From Parasutterella secunda (GTDB lineage: Bacteria > Pseudomonadota > Gammaproteobacteria > Burkholderiales > Burkholderiaceae_F), in contig NZ_JACJKX010000001.1 of the NCBI RefSeq assembly GCF_016901835.1, positions 62,001 through 126,000 of the forward strand: DNA of 64,000 nucleotides, in the 5' to 3' direction. Under the pieces are notes generated by a model. It did not search any database, was not told where the DNA came from, and saw only the letters and a program-made list of their open reading frames with translations. Made by a program: the position numbers and the translations under genes. Each line of letters begins with the position of its first letter. Position 1 is the first letter of the stretch. Positions 38,755 to 47,925 of the stretch are shown here, piece after piece.

Positions 38755-38762
38755 AGTCTGGA

Positions 38763-40088
38763 TTATTTGGATTCGGTCACAGGAGCTTTTCCTGACTCGG
38801 GCTTGATGACAGAAACAAGAACCTGATCAACTTTATTGTTATCCGTATCAATGACTTCAAAACGGTAGCCGCCATAAACAACTTTATCGGTCCGTTTAGG
38901 AATCTTGCGCAACATATACATCATAAAGCCGGCAACGGTTTCGTATGTGGAATCCTCCGGCAGGCTGTCAACATTTAAAAGTCGCTCTAAGTCATCTACC
39001 GGAGTAGAGCCGTCTACCAGCCAGGATCCGTCTTCGCGCTCTAAAATCTGAGATTCTTCTTCTGTTGTGACCAAATCGCCCATCACGGTACTCATGACAT
39101 CGTTGAGAGTGATGATGCCAACGACTAATGCATATTCGTTAATAATGACGGCAATATCGCTATTGGTGCGTTTGAAGGTATCAAGAATTTCTGACAGAGT
39201 CAGAGAGTCGGGTACCAGTTGGACAGGGTGCACGAGTCCGTCGTCTTTAAGCGAGAGCGGGTGTTCACTCATGATTCGGCCCAACAAGGCTTTGGAATCA
39301 ATAACCCCCACAACATTGTCTAAAGTATCATTGCAGACTATGTATTGGTTGTGCGGAGAGTTAATCACTTTGCGACAGATTTCTTCTTCGGTGTCATCGA
39401 GCAGGAAGTAAACAATACTTTCCCGAGGTGTCATCGAGCTCGGAACCGTACGGCTTTCCAATTCGAAAATGTTTTCGATGGCGTTTTTTTCCTCACTGGC
39501 AATTACGCCGGCAGCCGTACCGGCATCGACCGTTGCAATAATATCTTCAGAAGTAATCTTGTCTTTGGTGCGTTCCGGCAAACCGAATCGGCGAATAATG
39601 ACGTTAGCCAGGCCGTTGAAAAACCAAACGAAAGGCCGTAACACCTTAATGAGAAAACTCATCGGCCCGATAATCGCCATCGCAATGGACTCAGGAGCAA
39701 CCAAAGCCAGACGCTTAGGGATCAGATCGGCAAACAAGATGAATAAAGTTGTGGAGGTGATGAAGCCGAGCCAGAAGCCGACGTTGTGGGCGAGAGCGAC
39801 ATCATGAATAAAAAACGAGACCAGGGAGGTGAAATTCGGTGTAAATAAACGCTCACCTAAAATACCGCCGGCCAGGGACAAAGCATTGACACAGATTTGA
39901 ATAACCGTAAAAAAATGCCCCGGGTGTTCTTGTAGTGCTAAAACGCGGGATGCTTTTTTATGGCCTTCATCTGCGAGGGAGTGTAAGCGAATTTTTTTGG
40001 CCGCCGCCAAGGAAATTTCAGAAATGGAAAAAAAGCTGCTGGTGAAAATCAGAGCGATTAAACAAAGGAGTAATACAGTAAAAGACAT
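38763..40088 (-). CDS. CNNM/CorC-type membrane protein (hemolysin family)
   Basis: 441 residues. An N-terminal DUF21 transmembrane domain (about 1-190, at least three helices, starting with an unusual FFSISEISLAAAKKIRL) is followed by a CBS pair (about 210-335, TPRESIVYFLLDD and DIAVIINEYALVVGIITLNDV) and a CorC_HlyC C-terminal domain (from SWLVDGSTPVDDLERLL). Relatives export Mg2+ or Co2+; the name hemolysin is historical. It is monocistronic on the minus strand. Confidence 0.88.
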   Translation of the reverse strand: MSFTVLLLCLIALIFTSSFFSISEISLAAAKKIRLHSLADEGHKKASRVLALQEHPGHFFTVIQICVNALSLAGGILGERLFTPNFTSLVSFFIHDVALAHNVGFWLGFITSTTLFILFADLIPKRLALVAPESIAMAIIGPMSFLIKVLRPFVWFFNGLANVIIRRFGLPERTKDKITSEDIIATVDAGTAAGVIASEEKNAIENIFELESRTVPSSMTPRESIVYFLLDDTEEEICRKVINSPHNQYIVCNDTLDNVVGVIDSKALLGRIMSEHPLSLKDDGLVHPVQLVPDSLTLSEILDTFKRTNSDIAVIINEYALVVGIITLNDVMSTVMGDLVTTEEESQILEREDGSWLVDGSTPVDDLERLLNVDSLPEDSTYETVAGFMMYMLRKIPKRTDKVVYGGYRFEVIDTDNNKVDQVLVSVIKPESGKAPVTESK

Positions 40089-40170
40089 AGAAAACCAGAT
40101 TAGTGAACGGATCGTAAGTATAGCAAAAATAAAGACTTTTCCCCAAAATGAATAAAACTAGTTACTCTTT

Positions 40171-40206
40171 CATATTGTTGTTTTTTTCAAATTAAGTAAC
40201 AATATG
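40171..40206 (+). repeat. Inverted repeat upstream of aapJ
   Basis: CATATTGTT (40171-40179) and AACAATATG (40198-40206) are perfect complements 18 bases apart, about 100 bases before the aapJ start. The spacer contains TTTTTTTC. It may be an operator or an RNA hairpin; no known regulator consensus was recognised. Confidence 0.35.
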
Positions 40207-40306
40207 AGCAGTGCTGAGACGATGACGGTCTTGGTTTGCAGATATGGTTTGGTCGGAGCCTTTCCTTGCGATGGGGGAGGGCGCGCCTGTAAAAAGAGGA
40301 AAAATT

Positions 40307-41332
40307 ATGAATAAGACGTTTATAGCCTTATCCGTGGCTTGCATGGGTTTGGGTGTTGCAGCTCAATCTTTTGCAGCTTCGAGCACGCTCGAAACCGTTA
40401 AGGCAAGAGGACAATTGATTTGTGGAGTTAACACGGCCGCCCCCGGATTTGCTTCTGTTGACAGTAAGGGTAATTGGAGTGGATTGGATGTGGATGTATG
40501 TCGAGCAGTCGCCGCAGCGACCTTGGGTGATGCCTCGAAGGTGAAGTATGTCCCGTTGAGTTCGCCGCAACGCTTTACAGCCCTGCAGGCCGGAGAAATC
40601 GACATATTGGCGCGTAACACTTCGTGGACGATGAATCGTGATACGACGACCGGCGCTCTTTTTACTGCCGTGACCTACTATGACGGTCAGGGTTTTATGG
40701 TTCCGAAGCGTTTGAATGTGAAAAGTGCCAAGCAACTCAACGGCGCTACGATTTGCGTTCAATCCGGCACGTCCAGTGAAAAGAGTTTGGCGGATTTCTT
40801 CACGATCAACAACATGAAATTCAAGACTGTTGTTTTCGATACGACGGAAGCTACTCAGTCGGCTTTCTTTTCCGGTCGCTGCCAAGCCTATACGACGGAT
40901 ATGAGTGACTTAGCCGGAGCCAGAACGAATTCAGCCAATCCGGCCGATTACGATATTTTGCCCGATGTGATTTCTAAGGAACCGTTGGCACCTGCTGTTC
41001 GCCGTGGTGATGATGAGTGGTATTCGATTGTTCGTTGGACGATTTTTGCCATGATCAATGCCGAAGAGTTGGGATTGACTAAGGCCAATGTAGATGAGAA
41101 GAAAGCAACGGATATGCGTCCGGATGTTCAACGATTGGTCGGTGCCTCCGAAGATATGGGTAAAATGCTAGGGTTGGATAAGGATTGGAGTTACCGTATC
41201 ATCAAGCAAGTCGGTAACTATGGTGAAAGCTTTGAGGCGAATTTGGGACCGAATTCCAAGTTAGGTTTGCCCAGAGGAAATAACAATCTTTGGACTCAAG
41301 GCGGTTTGTTGTACGCTCCGCCGATCCGCTGA
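40307..41332 (+). CDS. aapJ: General L-amino-acid ABC transporter, periplasmic binding protein
   Basis: 341 residues from the ATG at 40307 (AGAGGA upstream), with a Sec signal peptide ending FAA. Binds polar or charged amino acids for the AapQM channel. TLETVKARGQLICGVNTAAPGFASVDSKG is the AapJ/BztA start; WSGLDVDVCRAVAAA and ICVQSGTSSEKSLADFF are family motifs. Length and sequence fit the AapJ clade (about 340) better than short glutamate-binding proteins. A hairpin separates it from aapQ, probably giving more binding protein than channel. Confidence 0.92.
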   Translation: MNKTFIALSVACMGLGVAAQSFAASSTLETVKARGQLICGVNTAAPGFASVDSKGNWSGLDVDVCRAVAAATLGDASKVKYVPLSSPQRFTALQAGEIDILARNTSWTMNRDTTTGALFTAVTYYDGQGFMVPKRLNVKSAKQLNGATICVQSGTSSEKSLADFFTINNMKFKTVVFDTTEATQSAFFSGRCQAYTTDMSDLAGARTNSANPADYDILPDVISKEPLAPAVRRGDDEWYSIVRWTIFAMINAEELGLTKANVDEKKATDMRPDVQRLVGASEDMGKMLGLDKDWSYRIIKQVGNYGESFEANLGPNSKLGLPRGNNNLWTQGGLLYAPPIR

Positions 41333-41348
41333 TAATTAAGTAAAGAGA

Positions 41349-41380
41349 AAAATGGCGGTTTGTAATAACCGCCATTTTGA
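41349..41380 (+). terminator. Intra-operon hairpin between aapJ and aapQ
   Basis: A perfect 12-base stem, AAAATGGCGGTT (41349-41360) and AACCGCCATTTT (41367-41378), with a 6-base loop lies just after the aapJ stop. The descending arm ends in TTTT. It is a likely partial terminator or mRNA stabiliser that raises binding-protein expression over the permeases. Confidence 0.75.
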
Positions 41381-41386
41381 TGTGAG

Positions 41387-42571
41387 ATGGAACAAAAAGA
41401 AAAAGGCAATCATTTAAAGTCTTCCGGTGACACTGCCTGGCAGCGTCGGGAGGCGTATCGTCGCCGCAAAGAGTGGTTATGGCAAATTATTGTCTTTTCG
41501 CTTGTCGTGGGTGTTGTTTACCTTTTTGCCCAAAATATTTTCGATAATCTGCAGGCCCGCGATATTCGATCCGGCTTTGCTTTTTTAAGTGATCGGGCCA
41601 GTTTTGAAATCGGTGAGTCGCTTATCCCGATTTCTTCCAATGACAGTTTCGGACGGATGTTTCTGGCCGGTATGCTCAACACAATACGGGTATCGGTTTT
41701 GGCCATCATAACAGCCACGGTTTTGGGAGTAATTGTCGGGTTGATGCGTCTTTCCAGACATCCTTTGGTGCGTTTTCTGGGAATGGCTCATGTGGAAGTT
41801 TATCGAAACATCCCGCTCTTAATTCAGCTGTTTGCCATTTATCTGGTTATTACAGAATTCCTACCCGATAGTTTTGACCCGATACATTTCGGCTCCTGGG
41901 CCATGCTTTCGAAGGCCGGATTGCAATTTAGTGTTCCGCAAAATTTGTGGCTCGCCAATCTCCTCGCTTTAGGCTTGGGACTGACAGTTTTTGTGTTGCT
42001 CAGACGTTATTTGCTCAGGCGTTTGACCGGTATGATGGCTGCTTGCAATGCTTTTATTGTTGCTGCCATTATGGCTGTGATGCTTTGGGTTGTCTGCGGA
42101 ATAATTTTCGGTTGGAGTCAACCGCATCAGGAAGGATTTTTGGTTACAGGCGGGGCGAGTGCTACTCCTGAATTTATTGCATTATGGGTGGGGCTCACAA
42201 CGTTTACTTCCGCCTCCATTGCTGAAATTGTCAGAGCCGGTGTTTTGGCTGTTCCTGCGAATCAGTGGAACGCTGCAGCGGCATTAGGTTTAACGCGCTT
42301 GCAGACGATCAGCTATGTGATCCTGCCTCAATCCTTGCGCTTGGTCGTGCCTCCGATGGCCAGCCAATATATGAATTTGACGAAAAATTCTTCTTTGGCG
42401 GTGATTATCGGTTATCCGGATATTGTCAGTGTGGGAAATACGTCCATTGTGATTATGGGACAGGCTCTTGAAGCCATTGTGATCATCATGATGGTTTACC
42501 TATTGCTTAACCTTGTTATCGCTGTGATCATGAATCGCGTCAATGCGAAAGTGATTGCGGCTCCACGTTAG
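41387..42571 (+). CDS. aapQ: General L-amino-acid ABC transporter permease AapQ
   Basis: 394 residues, eight or so membrane segments. Inner-membrane permease that pairs with AapM. A basic N-terminus (WQRREAYRRRKEWLW), the AapQ-specific extension with FLSDRASFEIGESLIPISSNDSFGRMF (in part), the HisM-like FLGMAHVEVYRNIPLLIQLF and the EAA loop ANQWNAAAALGLTRLQTISYVILPQSLR (in part) are visible. It starts 54 bases after aapJ and precedes aapM by 9 bases. Confidence 0.92.
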   Translation: MEQKEKGNHLKSSGDTAWQRREAYRRRKEWLWQIIVFSLVVGVVYLFAQNIFDNLQARDIRSGFAFLSDRASFEIGESLIPISSNDSFGRMFLAGMLNTIRVSVLAIITATVLGVIVGLMRLSRHPLVRFLGMAHVEVYRNIPLLIQLFAIYLVITEFLPDSFDPIHFGSWAMLSKAGLQFSVPQNLWLANLLALGLGLTVFVLLRRYLLRRLTGMMAACNAFIVAAIMAVMLWVVCGIIFGWSQPHQEGFLVTGGASATPEFIALWVGLTTFTSASIAEIVRAGVLAVPANQWNAAAALGLTRLQTISYVILPQSLRLVVPPMASQYMNLTKNSSLAVIIGYPDIVSVGNTSIVIMGQALEAIVIIMMVYLLLNLVIAVIMNRVNAKVIAAPR

Positions 42572-42580
42572 GGAGGCAAA

Positions 42581-43654
42581 ATGAACACGCTGAATGCTTC
42601 CCTAAATCGAACACTGTGGAAAGACTATTTCGGCTCCCCGTTACGGTCTCTTTTGACTCTTTTAATTGCCGGCATATTACTATGGTTTGCCGTGCGATTT
42701 GTTGATTGGGGAGTAGTTAATGCTGTCACTGAGCCCGATCTTGCTCTTTGTAGAGCTTCTGACGGGGCATGCTGGGGGTTTGTTTCGGAAAAATGGAGAC
42801 TGATTCTTTTTGGTCGATACCCCTATGAACAGCAGTGGCGCGCAGCCATTGCAACGGCTCTTATAGTTTTCATGTTGATCGCGACAGCTCTTCCATACTT
42901 GTGGACGAAAAAGGGCTTTAAATTATTATCAGTCGGTTGGGTACTGGCCTTCATACTCTTTTTTGTTTTTATGTTGGGAGGAGTTTTCGGTTTACAACCC
43001 GTGGACTCGGATGCCTGGGGCGGGTTACCTTTGACGGTTATCCTGACACTGATCGGAATGACTTTTTCAGCTCCGATTGGTATTTTGCTTGCTATTGCCA
43101 GAAGATCGTCGTTGCCGGTCGTTCGGGTTTTATCGACAAGCTATATCGAGTTGGTACGAGGGGTACCGCTGATTACAGTATTGTTTGTGGCAACCTATAT
43201 ATTCCCGCTTTTACTTCCGGCCGGTTGGGGCATTGACGGTTTTTGGCGAATCGCTTTAGGCATTGTTTTATTTCAAGCGGCTTACATGGCAGAAACGGTT
43301 CGAGGCGGCTTGCAGACCATTAGTAAGGGTCAATTCAATGCAGCGGCTTCCTTAGGCTTTAGGCCGTGGCAGGTTTATCTTTATATCATTTTGCCCCAAG
43401 CTCTGGTTGCTGTTATTCCGGCTTTGGTTAACAGTCTTTTGTCAACGTTCATGGATACGTCATTAGTGACGGTGGTATCGATGTACGATCTGACCGGAGC
43501 GTTACGCCTAGCTCTCGGTGATCCTCAGTGGCGTCAATTCTTTGTAGAGGGTTATTTGTTTGTTGCGGCAATTTATTTCTTTTCAAGCCTGATTATGTCC
43601 AGGTACAGTATTTGGCTTGAACGGCGCATTAAAGAAGGTGCTAAACATGATTAA
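42581..43654 (+). CDS. aapM: General L-amino-acid ABC transporter permease AapM
   Basis: 357 residues. Second permease of the amino-acid importer. A cytoplasmic N-terminus and an extended TM region precede the conserved SYIELVRGVPLITVLF and the EAA loop GQFNAAASLGFRPWQVYLYIILPQAL (in part), where the ATPase docks. The expected aapP ATPase gene does not follow; the next gene, overlapping by 8 bases, is an unrelated protein. The importer would need an ATPase encoded elsewhere. Confidence 0.92.
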   Translation: MNTLNASLNRTLWKDYFGSPLRSLLTLLIAGILLWFAVRFVDWGVVNAVTEPDLALCRASDGACWGFVSEKWRLILFGRYPYEQQWRAAIATALIVFMLIATALPYLWTKKGFKLLSVGWVLAFILFFVFMLGGVFGLQPVDSDAWGGLPLTVILTLIGMTFSAPIGILLAIARRSSLPVVRVLSTSYIELVRGVPLITVLFVATYIFPLLLPAGWGIDGFWRIALGIVLFQAAYMAETVRGGLQTISKGQFNAAASLGFRPWQVYLYIILPQALVAVIPALVNSLLSTFMDTSLVTVVSMYDLTGALRLALGDPQWRQFFVEGYLFVAAIYFFSSLIMSRYSIWLERRIKEGAKHD

Positions 43655-44132
43655 GATACATGAGCATTGTGTTGAAGTGACCAATCAAAAAGACAGTCTG
43701 AGCAGTCTGTTGACTGCTTCGAAACTGTTGCGTCATTTGGAACATTATGCGAAGCACCCCCATGAGTATTTTGATCCTTTAGAGAGCTCAGAAGTCCGTG
43801 AGGTGTTTGATGACGGAGTGCATACTTTGCACAGAGTACTGCATTTCGGCACGATGAACGTGACAGATAAGGTGACCTTTGTCGACGCTTTGACAATGGT
43901 GACCGATGTTGATCGGACGGATGACTATCCTGCGAGTCGTTTAACCGTCAGAATAGAGCCTTCCGACAATGAACAAAATATTTCACTGCGGTTTATTTAC
44001 GAAGAGGACAGAAAGGATCAACCCGCAGAAGATATCTTTTTATCTCTCAGAAGAAAAGCTTACGAACAAAAAGACAGAGATTTGGTTGAACGTATCAGAC
44101 AGCAAGCGAATTCTTTGTCCGAATTGTCTTAA
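43647..44132 (+). CDS. Unknown protein overlapping aapM
   Basis: 161 residues from the ATG at 43647, eight bases inside aapM; a longer frame start would lie deeper in aapM. I do not recognise it. It is soluble and highly charged, with His-rich stretches early ([20 protein letters not shown]) and helix-forming acidic/basic segments at the end ([25 protein letters not shown]). No ATP-binding motif is present, so it is not the missing AapP. Overlap with aapM implies translational coupling and possibly a role linked to amino-acid uptake. Confidence 0.6.
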   Translation: MIKIHEHCVEVTNQKDSLSSLLTASKLLRHLEHYAKHPHEYFDPLESSEVREVFDDGVHTLHRVLHFGTMNVTDKVTFVDALTMVTDVDRTDDYPASRLTVRIEPSDNEQNISLRFIYEEDRKDQPAEDIFLSLRRKAYEQKDRDLVERIRQQANSLSELS

Positions 44133-44158
44133 TTAATCCTTTTTTGAAAGACCAGATA

Positions 44159-46441
44159 ATGACATTGACTCAAGAAGCCAATAATCGGGTGATTTTGACC
44201 CTGTCAAATGATATACATGCCGGTACCGATCAAGTGCAGGCGGCAGTCAATCTACTCGATCAAGGAGCGACGGTTCCTTTCATTGCGCGATACCGCAAGG
44301 AAGTGACCGGAGGTTTGGATGACTCACAGTTGCGACTTCTGCAGGAGCGTTTAATTTATCTTCGCGATATGGAAGAAAGGCGAGCGGTGGTGATGGACTC
44401 CATTGAAGCTCAAGGGAAACTCACTGATGAATTGCGACAGGCTTTATTGAGCGCCGACACTAAGCAAAGAATTGAGGATCTGTATTTACCGTTTAAACCC
44501 AAGCGCAGAACCCGTGCTCAAATTGCTAAGGAAGCCGGGCTGGAAGCTTTGGCGGATCGATTATTTGAAAATCCGACGTTAGTGCCCGAGACAGAAGCCG
44601 AAGCTTTTCTCAATCCCGAAAAGGGCTTTTCAACAGTCAAAGATACTTTAAATGGTGCTCGGGATATTTTGGCTGAACGCTTCAGCGAAGATGCCGAATT
44701 ATTGGCCACTTTGCGAGCATTTTTAACCAAACGAGCTTTTATTGTGTCCGAACTCGTTGAAGGTAAGGAGACGGAAGGCGCAAAATTCAAAGATTATTTT
44801 GATTTTGATGAAGAATTGACAGCCATTCCTTCGCACCGTGCCTTAGCCCTTTTCCGCGGTCGACAAGAAGGAATTCTGACTCTAAAAATTGCGCTAACAG
44901 AGGAAGAAGAAGCGCAGCCGATACACCCTTGTCAGGAGATTATTGCAGAACATTTCGCAATCAAAGATTTAGGGCGTGCAGCCGATCAATGGCTACAGAG
45001 TGTTTGTCGCTGGACTTGGCGGGTCAAGGTGTGTTTGAACCTTGAAACAGAGCTTTTTGAAGCCATTCGGGAGCGGGCAGAGGAAGAAGCGATTCGCGTT
45101 TTCGGTATCAATCTGAAAGATTTGCTTTTGGCAGCTCCGGCCGGTCAGAAAGGTGTGATCGGTTTGGATCCCGGCCTGAGAACGGGTGTGAAGGTCGCCG
45201 TGATTTCTGCAACGGGCAGTGTTTTGGAAACCGGAGTGATCTATCCTCATGAACCGAAACGCCAATGGGATCAGTCCATTGAAATTTTGGCGGCACTCGC
45301 AAAGCGTCACGGTTCTAAACTGATCAGTATCGGTAACGGTACGGCAAGTCGTGAAACGGATCGCTTGGCAGCAGATTTGATTGCCCGCTACCCGTCATTA
45401 GGATTGACGAAAATAGTCGTAAGTGAGGCCGGAGCAAGCGTTTATTCGGCAAGCGAACTGGCAGCGAAAGAATTTCCCGATATGGATGTCAGCTACCGAG
45501 GGGCGGTTTCCATCGCTAGAAGACTTCAGGATCCTTTAGCTGAATTGGTCAAAATTGATCCCAAGGCAATCGGAGTCGGCCAATACCAACACGATGTCAA
45601 TCAAATCCATTTAGCTCAAAAACTCGATGCCGTGGTAGAGGATTGCGTCAACGCGGTCGGCGTGGATTTAAATACGGCAAGTGTTCCGCTTTTAGCCCGC
45701 GTATCCGGTCTGACGAAATCGGTTGCTCAGTCGATCGTGACTTACCGAGATGGACACGGAGCTTTTAAAAATCGTCGGGAACTCTTAAATGTTCCCCGCT
45801 TGGGTGAAAAAACATTTGAGCAGGCCGCGGGTTTCTTGCGAATTAATAATGGGGATAATCCTTTGGATGCATCGGCAGTTCACCCGGAAGCTTATCCCGT
45901 TGTGAAGAAAATTTTGGATAAAACCGGATGTGATATTCGTACGTTGATCGGAAATCAGCAAATATTGCGCTCGTTAAAGGCTTCGGAATTTACAGATGAA
46001 CGTTTCGGTATTCCTACCGTCAAAGATATTTTGTCTGAATTGGAAAAACCCGGAAGGGATCCGAGACCGGAATTTAAAACAGCGATATTTCGTGAAGGTG
46101 TTGAGACCATAGCCGATTTGAAAACAGACATGGAACTTGAAGGCGTTGTATCCAATGTGGCCGCTTTCGGAGCCTTTGTCGATATCGGTGTGCATCAGGA
46201 CGGATTGGTTCATGTTTCTGAACTAGCAGATCATTTTGTAAAAGATCCGCGTGAGGTGGTAAAGGTTGGCCAGATTGTGAAGGTTCGAGTAATTGATGTG
46301 GATGTGGCTCGGAATCGGATTTCTTTGTCTATGAAGAAAGAAACGAGTCGAAATGCCCACTCCAAGCTCGGCAAACCTCAAAAGGCTAAGAGTCAGCCGA
46401 TGGGAGCCATGGCAAATGCATTTGCCAAGCTTAAACGTTGA
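44159..46441 (+). CDS. tex: Tex-like RNA-binding transcription accessory protein
   Basis: 760 residues from the ATG at 44159 (a TTG at 44144 is possible). Full Tex architecture: N-terminal helical domain ([22 protein letters not shown]), a YqgF/RNase H-like domain ([19 protein letters not shown] near 330), helix-hairpin-helix motifs ([26 protein letters not shown] in part) and a C-terminal S1 domain ([30 protein letters not shown] in part). Tex binds nucleic acids and affects transcription, translation and virulence-gene expression in other bacteria. It follows the unknown gene by 26 bases. Confidence 0.93.
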   Translation: MTLTQEANNRVILTLSNDIHAGTDQVQAAVNLLDQGATVPFIARYRKEVTGGLDDSQLRLLQERLIYLRDMEERRAVVMDSIEAQGKLTDELRQALLSADTKQRIEDLYLPFKPKRRTRAQIAKEAGLEALADRLFENPTLVPETEAEAFLNPEKGFSTVKDTLNGARDILAERFSEDAELLATLRAFLTKRAFIVSELVEGKETEGAKFKDYFDFDEELTAIPSHRALALFRGRQEGILTLKIALTEEEEAQPIHPCQEIIAEHFAIKDLGRAADQWLQSVCRWTWRVKVCLNLETELFEAIRERAEEEAIRVFGINLKDLLLAAPAGQKGVIGLDPGLRTGVKVAVISATGSVLETGVIYPHEPKRQWDQSIEILAALAKRHGSKLISIGNGTASRETDRLAADLIARYPSLGLTKIVVSEAGASVYSASELAAKEFPDMDVSYRGAVSIARRLQDPLAELVKIDPKAIGVGQYQHDVNQIHLAQKLDAVVEDCVNAVGVDLNTASVPLLARVSGLTKSVAQSIVTYRDGHGAFKNRRELLNVPRLGEKTFEQAAGFLRINNGDNPLDASAVHPEAYPVVKKILDKTGCDIRTLIGNQQILRSLKASEFTDERFGIPTVKDILSELEKPGRDPRPEFKTAIFREGVETIADLKTDMELEGVVSNVAAFGAFVDIGVHQDGLVHVSELADHFVKDPREVVKVGQIVKVRVIDVDVARNRISLSMKKETSRNAHSKLGKPQKAKSQPMGAMANAFAKLKR

Positions 46442-46481
46442 TTCCGATTTAAAAAAATAGGCTATTTTACTTATTGGGAAC

Positions 46482-46490
46482 TGCTACAAT
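46482..46490 (+). promoter_or_regulatory. Extended -10 promoter of the M20 peptidase gene
   Basis: TGCTACAAT at 46482-46490 is an extended -10 element (TGnTAnAAT-like) about 58 bases ahead of the start codon. The matching -35 region is poor, as is common for extended -10 promoters. The gene then has a strong GAGGAG ribosome site. Confidence 0.5.
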
Positions 46491-46548
46491 TTTCTGGGTA
46501 TGAAAACAAGAGTTTTCAATTATCGTAAATAAAATTGAGGAGTCAAAA

Positions 46549-47832
46549 ATGGACAATCCTAAAGATGCAAAGCCTCTGGAAATGCCGCCGGTGTTGGCAC
46601 ATGTCCAAGCTGCCGTTGATAAGTTGACGGCTTGCGAAACCATCAAGGCTGCGATAGAAGCCGTCAAGCGTGATGATGAAAAAACGCTTGCCGACCAAAT
46701 CGCCATTACCGAAGTGGAAGCTCCTCCGTTCCACGAAGAAGTTCGTGCCAAGGACTTTGTCCGTCGCTTGGAAGAACTCGGTCTGAAGGCTTCAATTGAT
46801 GAAGAAGGCAATGTGACGGCTCGCCGCGCCGGTAAGGGTAATGGTCCGACGCTTGTTTTGGCTGCTCACTTGGATACGGTTTTCCCGGCCGGTACCGATG
46901 TGAAGGTACGTCGTGAAGGTAATCGTTACTTGGCTCCCGGCATTAGTGATGATGCTCGTGGTTTGGCTGCGATTTTGCAAGTTCTGCGTACATTGCAAGA
47001 GTTCAAGATCGAAACGGTGGGCGACATTCTCTTCGTTGGCAGTGTTGGTGAAGAAGGTAACGGCGACTTGCGCGGTTCCAAGTACCTCTTCAATAAGAGC
47101 GGTATTCATATCGACGGCTTCATTTCTGTTGACGGTGTGAATGTCAATCGTGTTCTGTGCGGTGCTACGGGATCCAAGCGCTATCGTGTGCACTTTGACG
47201 GTCCCGGCGGACATTCTTGGAATGCTTTCGGTACGCCGAGCGCCATCCATGCCATCGGCCGTGCAATTGCCAAGATTGCCGATTTGCAAACTGTCAGCGA
47301 TCCGAAGACCACTTTCACTTGCGGTACGATTAAGGGCGGTACGACCGTTAACTCCATCGCTGCGCACGTGGAAATGGAATTGGATATGCGCAGTGCCGGC
47401 GCCAATGAGCTCGACGAATTGGAAGCACGTATTCTGCCGATCTTTGAACAAGCCGCTAAGGATGAAAATGCTCGCTGGGGCTACAAGGATGAAGACGGCG
47501 TGAAGTTGACGCTTGAACCGATCGGTCATCGTCCCGGTGGCGGCCAAAAAGATGAAGTAAGTGTCTTGCAGGCTGCTCGTGGCGCTATGGCTGCTTTGGG
47601 TATTCCTCTTTATTCTTACTCCTTTGCTTCGACCGACCACAACGTGGCTGTCAACAAGGGTGTGCCCGCAACGACTTTGGGCGGCGGCGGAAAAGAAGGT
47701 TTCAACCATAACGTCAAAGAATGGTACGAACCGGTTGATGCATACCAAGGCCCGCAATTGGCTATGTTGACGAGCTTGGTGTTGGTTGGCGTTGATGGCG
47801 TCACCGAACCTGTGCTTGAAAAGCGTGCCTAA
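46549..47832 (+). CDS. M20/M28-type zinc aminopeptidase or tripeptidase-like
   Basis: 427 residues, no signal peptide, so cytosolic. Zinc-peptidase landmarks: AAHLDTVFPAG (metal His, catalytic Asp), GISDDARG (bridging Asp), GSVGEEGNGDLRG (catalytic Glu) and the late FNHNVKEWY (metal His). A dimerisation insertion spans about residues 215-340. It resembles the M20 group of PepT-like/acetylornithine deacetylase relatives; the substrate is not certain. Codon use looks strongly biased (NNC and GGT/CGT codons), as in highly expressed genes, and the gene has its own promoter-like element, a strong RBS and a terminator. Confidence 0.85.
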   Translation: MDNPKDAKPLEMPPVLAHVQAAVDKLTACETIKAAIEAVKRDDEKTLADQIAITEVEAPPFHEEVRAKDFVRRLEELGLKASIDEEGNVTARRAGKGNGPTLVLAAHLDTVFPAGTDVKVRREGNRYLAPGISDDARGLAAILQVLRTLQEFKIETVGDILFVGSVGEEGNGDLRGSKYLFNKSGIHIDGFISVDGVNVNRVLCGATGSKRYRVHFDGPGGHSWNAFGTPSAIHAIGRAIAKIADLQTVSDPKTTFTCGTIKGGTTVNSIAAHVEMELDMRSAGANELDELEARILPIFEQAAKDENARWGYKDEDGVKLTLEPIGHRPGGGQKDEVSVLQAARGAMAALGIPLYSYSFASTDHNVAVNKGVPATTLGGGGKEGFNHNVKEWYEPVDAYQGPQLAMLTSLVLVGVDGVTEPVLEKRA

Positions 47833-47838
47833 TATCAC

Positions 47839-47870
47839 GAAAAAAGCGCAGTCCCTTACGGTTCTGCGCT
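47839..47870 (-). terminator. Intrinsic terminator of the RutG-like permease gene
   Basis: Read on the minus strand, AGCGCAG and CTGCGCT pair over a 12-base loop and run straight into six T. It lies downstream of the permease stop, between the two convergent genes and next to the plus-strand terminator. Confidence 0.75.
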
Positions 47871-47879
47871 CTTGAGAAG

Positions 47880-47917
47880 TCCCGACTGAAACTCTTGTCA
47901 GATCAGTCGGGATTTTT
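47880..47917 (+). terminator. Intrinsic terminator of the M20 peptidase gene
   Basis: TCCCGACTGA (47880-47889) and TCAGTCGGGA (47903-47912) form a perfect 10-base stem followed by TTTTTA. Strong plus-strand terminator 47 bases after the peptidase stop. Confidence 0.85.
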
Positions 47918-47925
47918 AATGTTCT

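Noticed and set aside
40328-40885. A 185-codon minus-strand frame opposite aapJ
   Set aside because: The aapJ frame shows a signal peptide and family motifs throughout; the opposite frame shows none.
43647-44132. The gene after aapM as the missing AapP ATPase
   Set aside because: It lacks Walker A, Walker B and the ABC signature.
46792-47838. A 348-codon open frame on the minus strand inside the M20 peptidase gene
   Set aside because: The plus-strand frame has all zinc-peptidase motifs and biased codons; long antisense frames are a known side effect of such bias.
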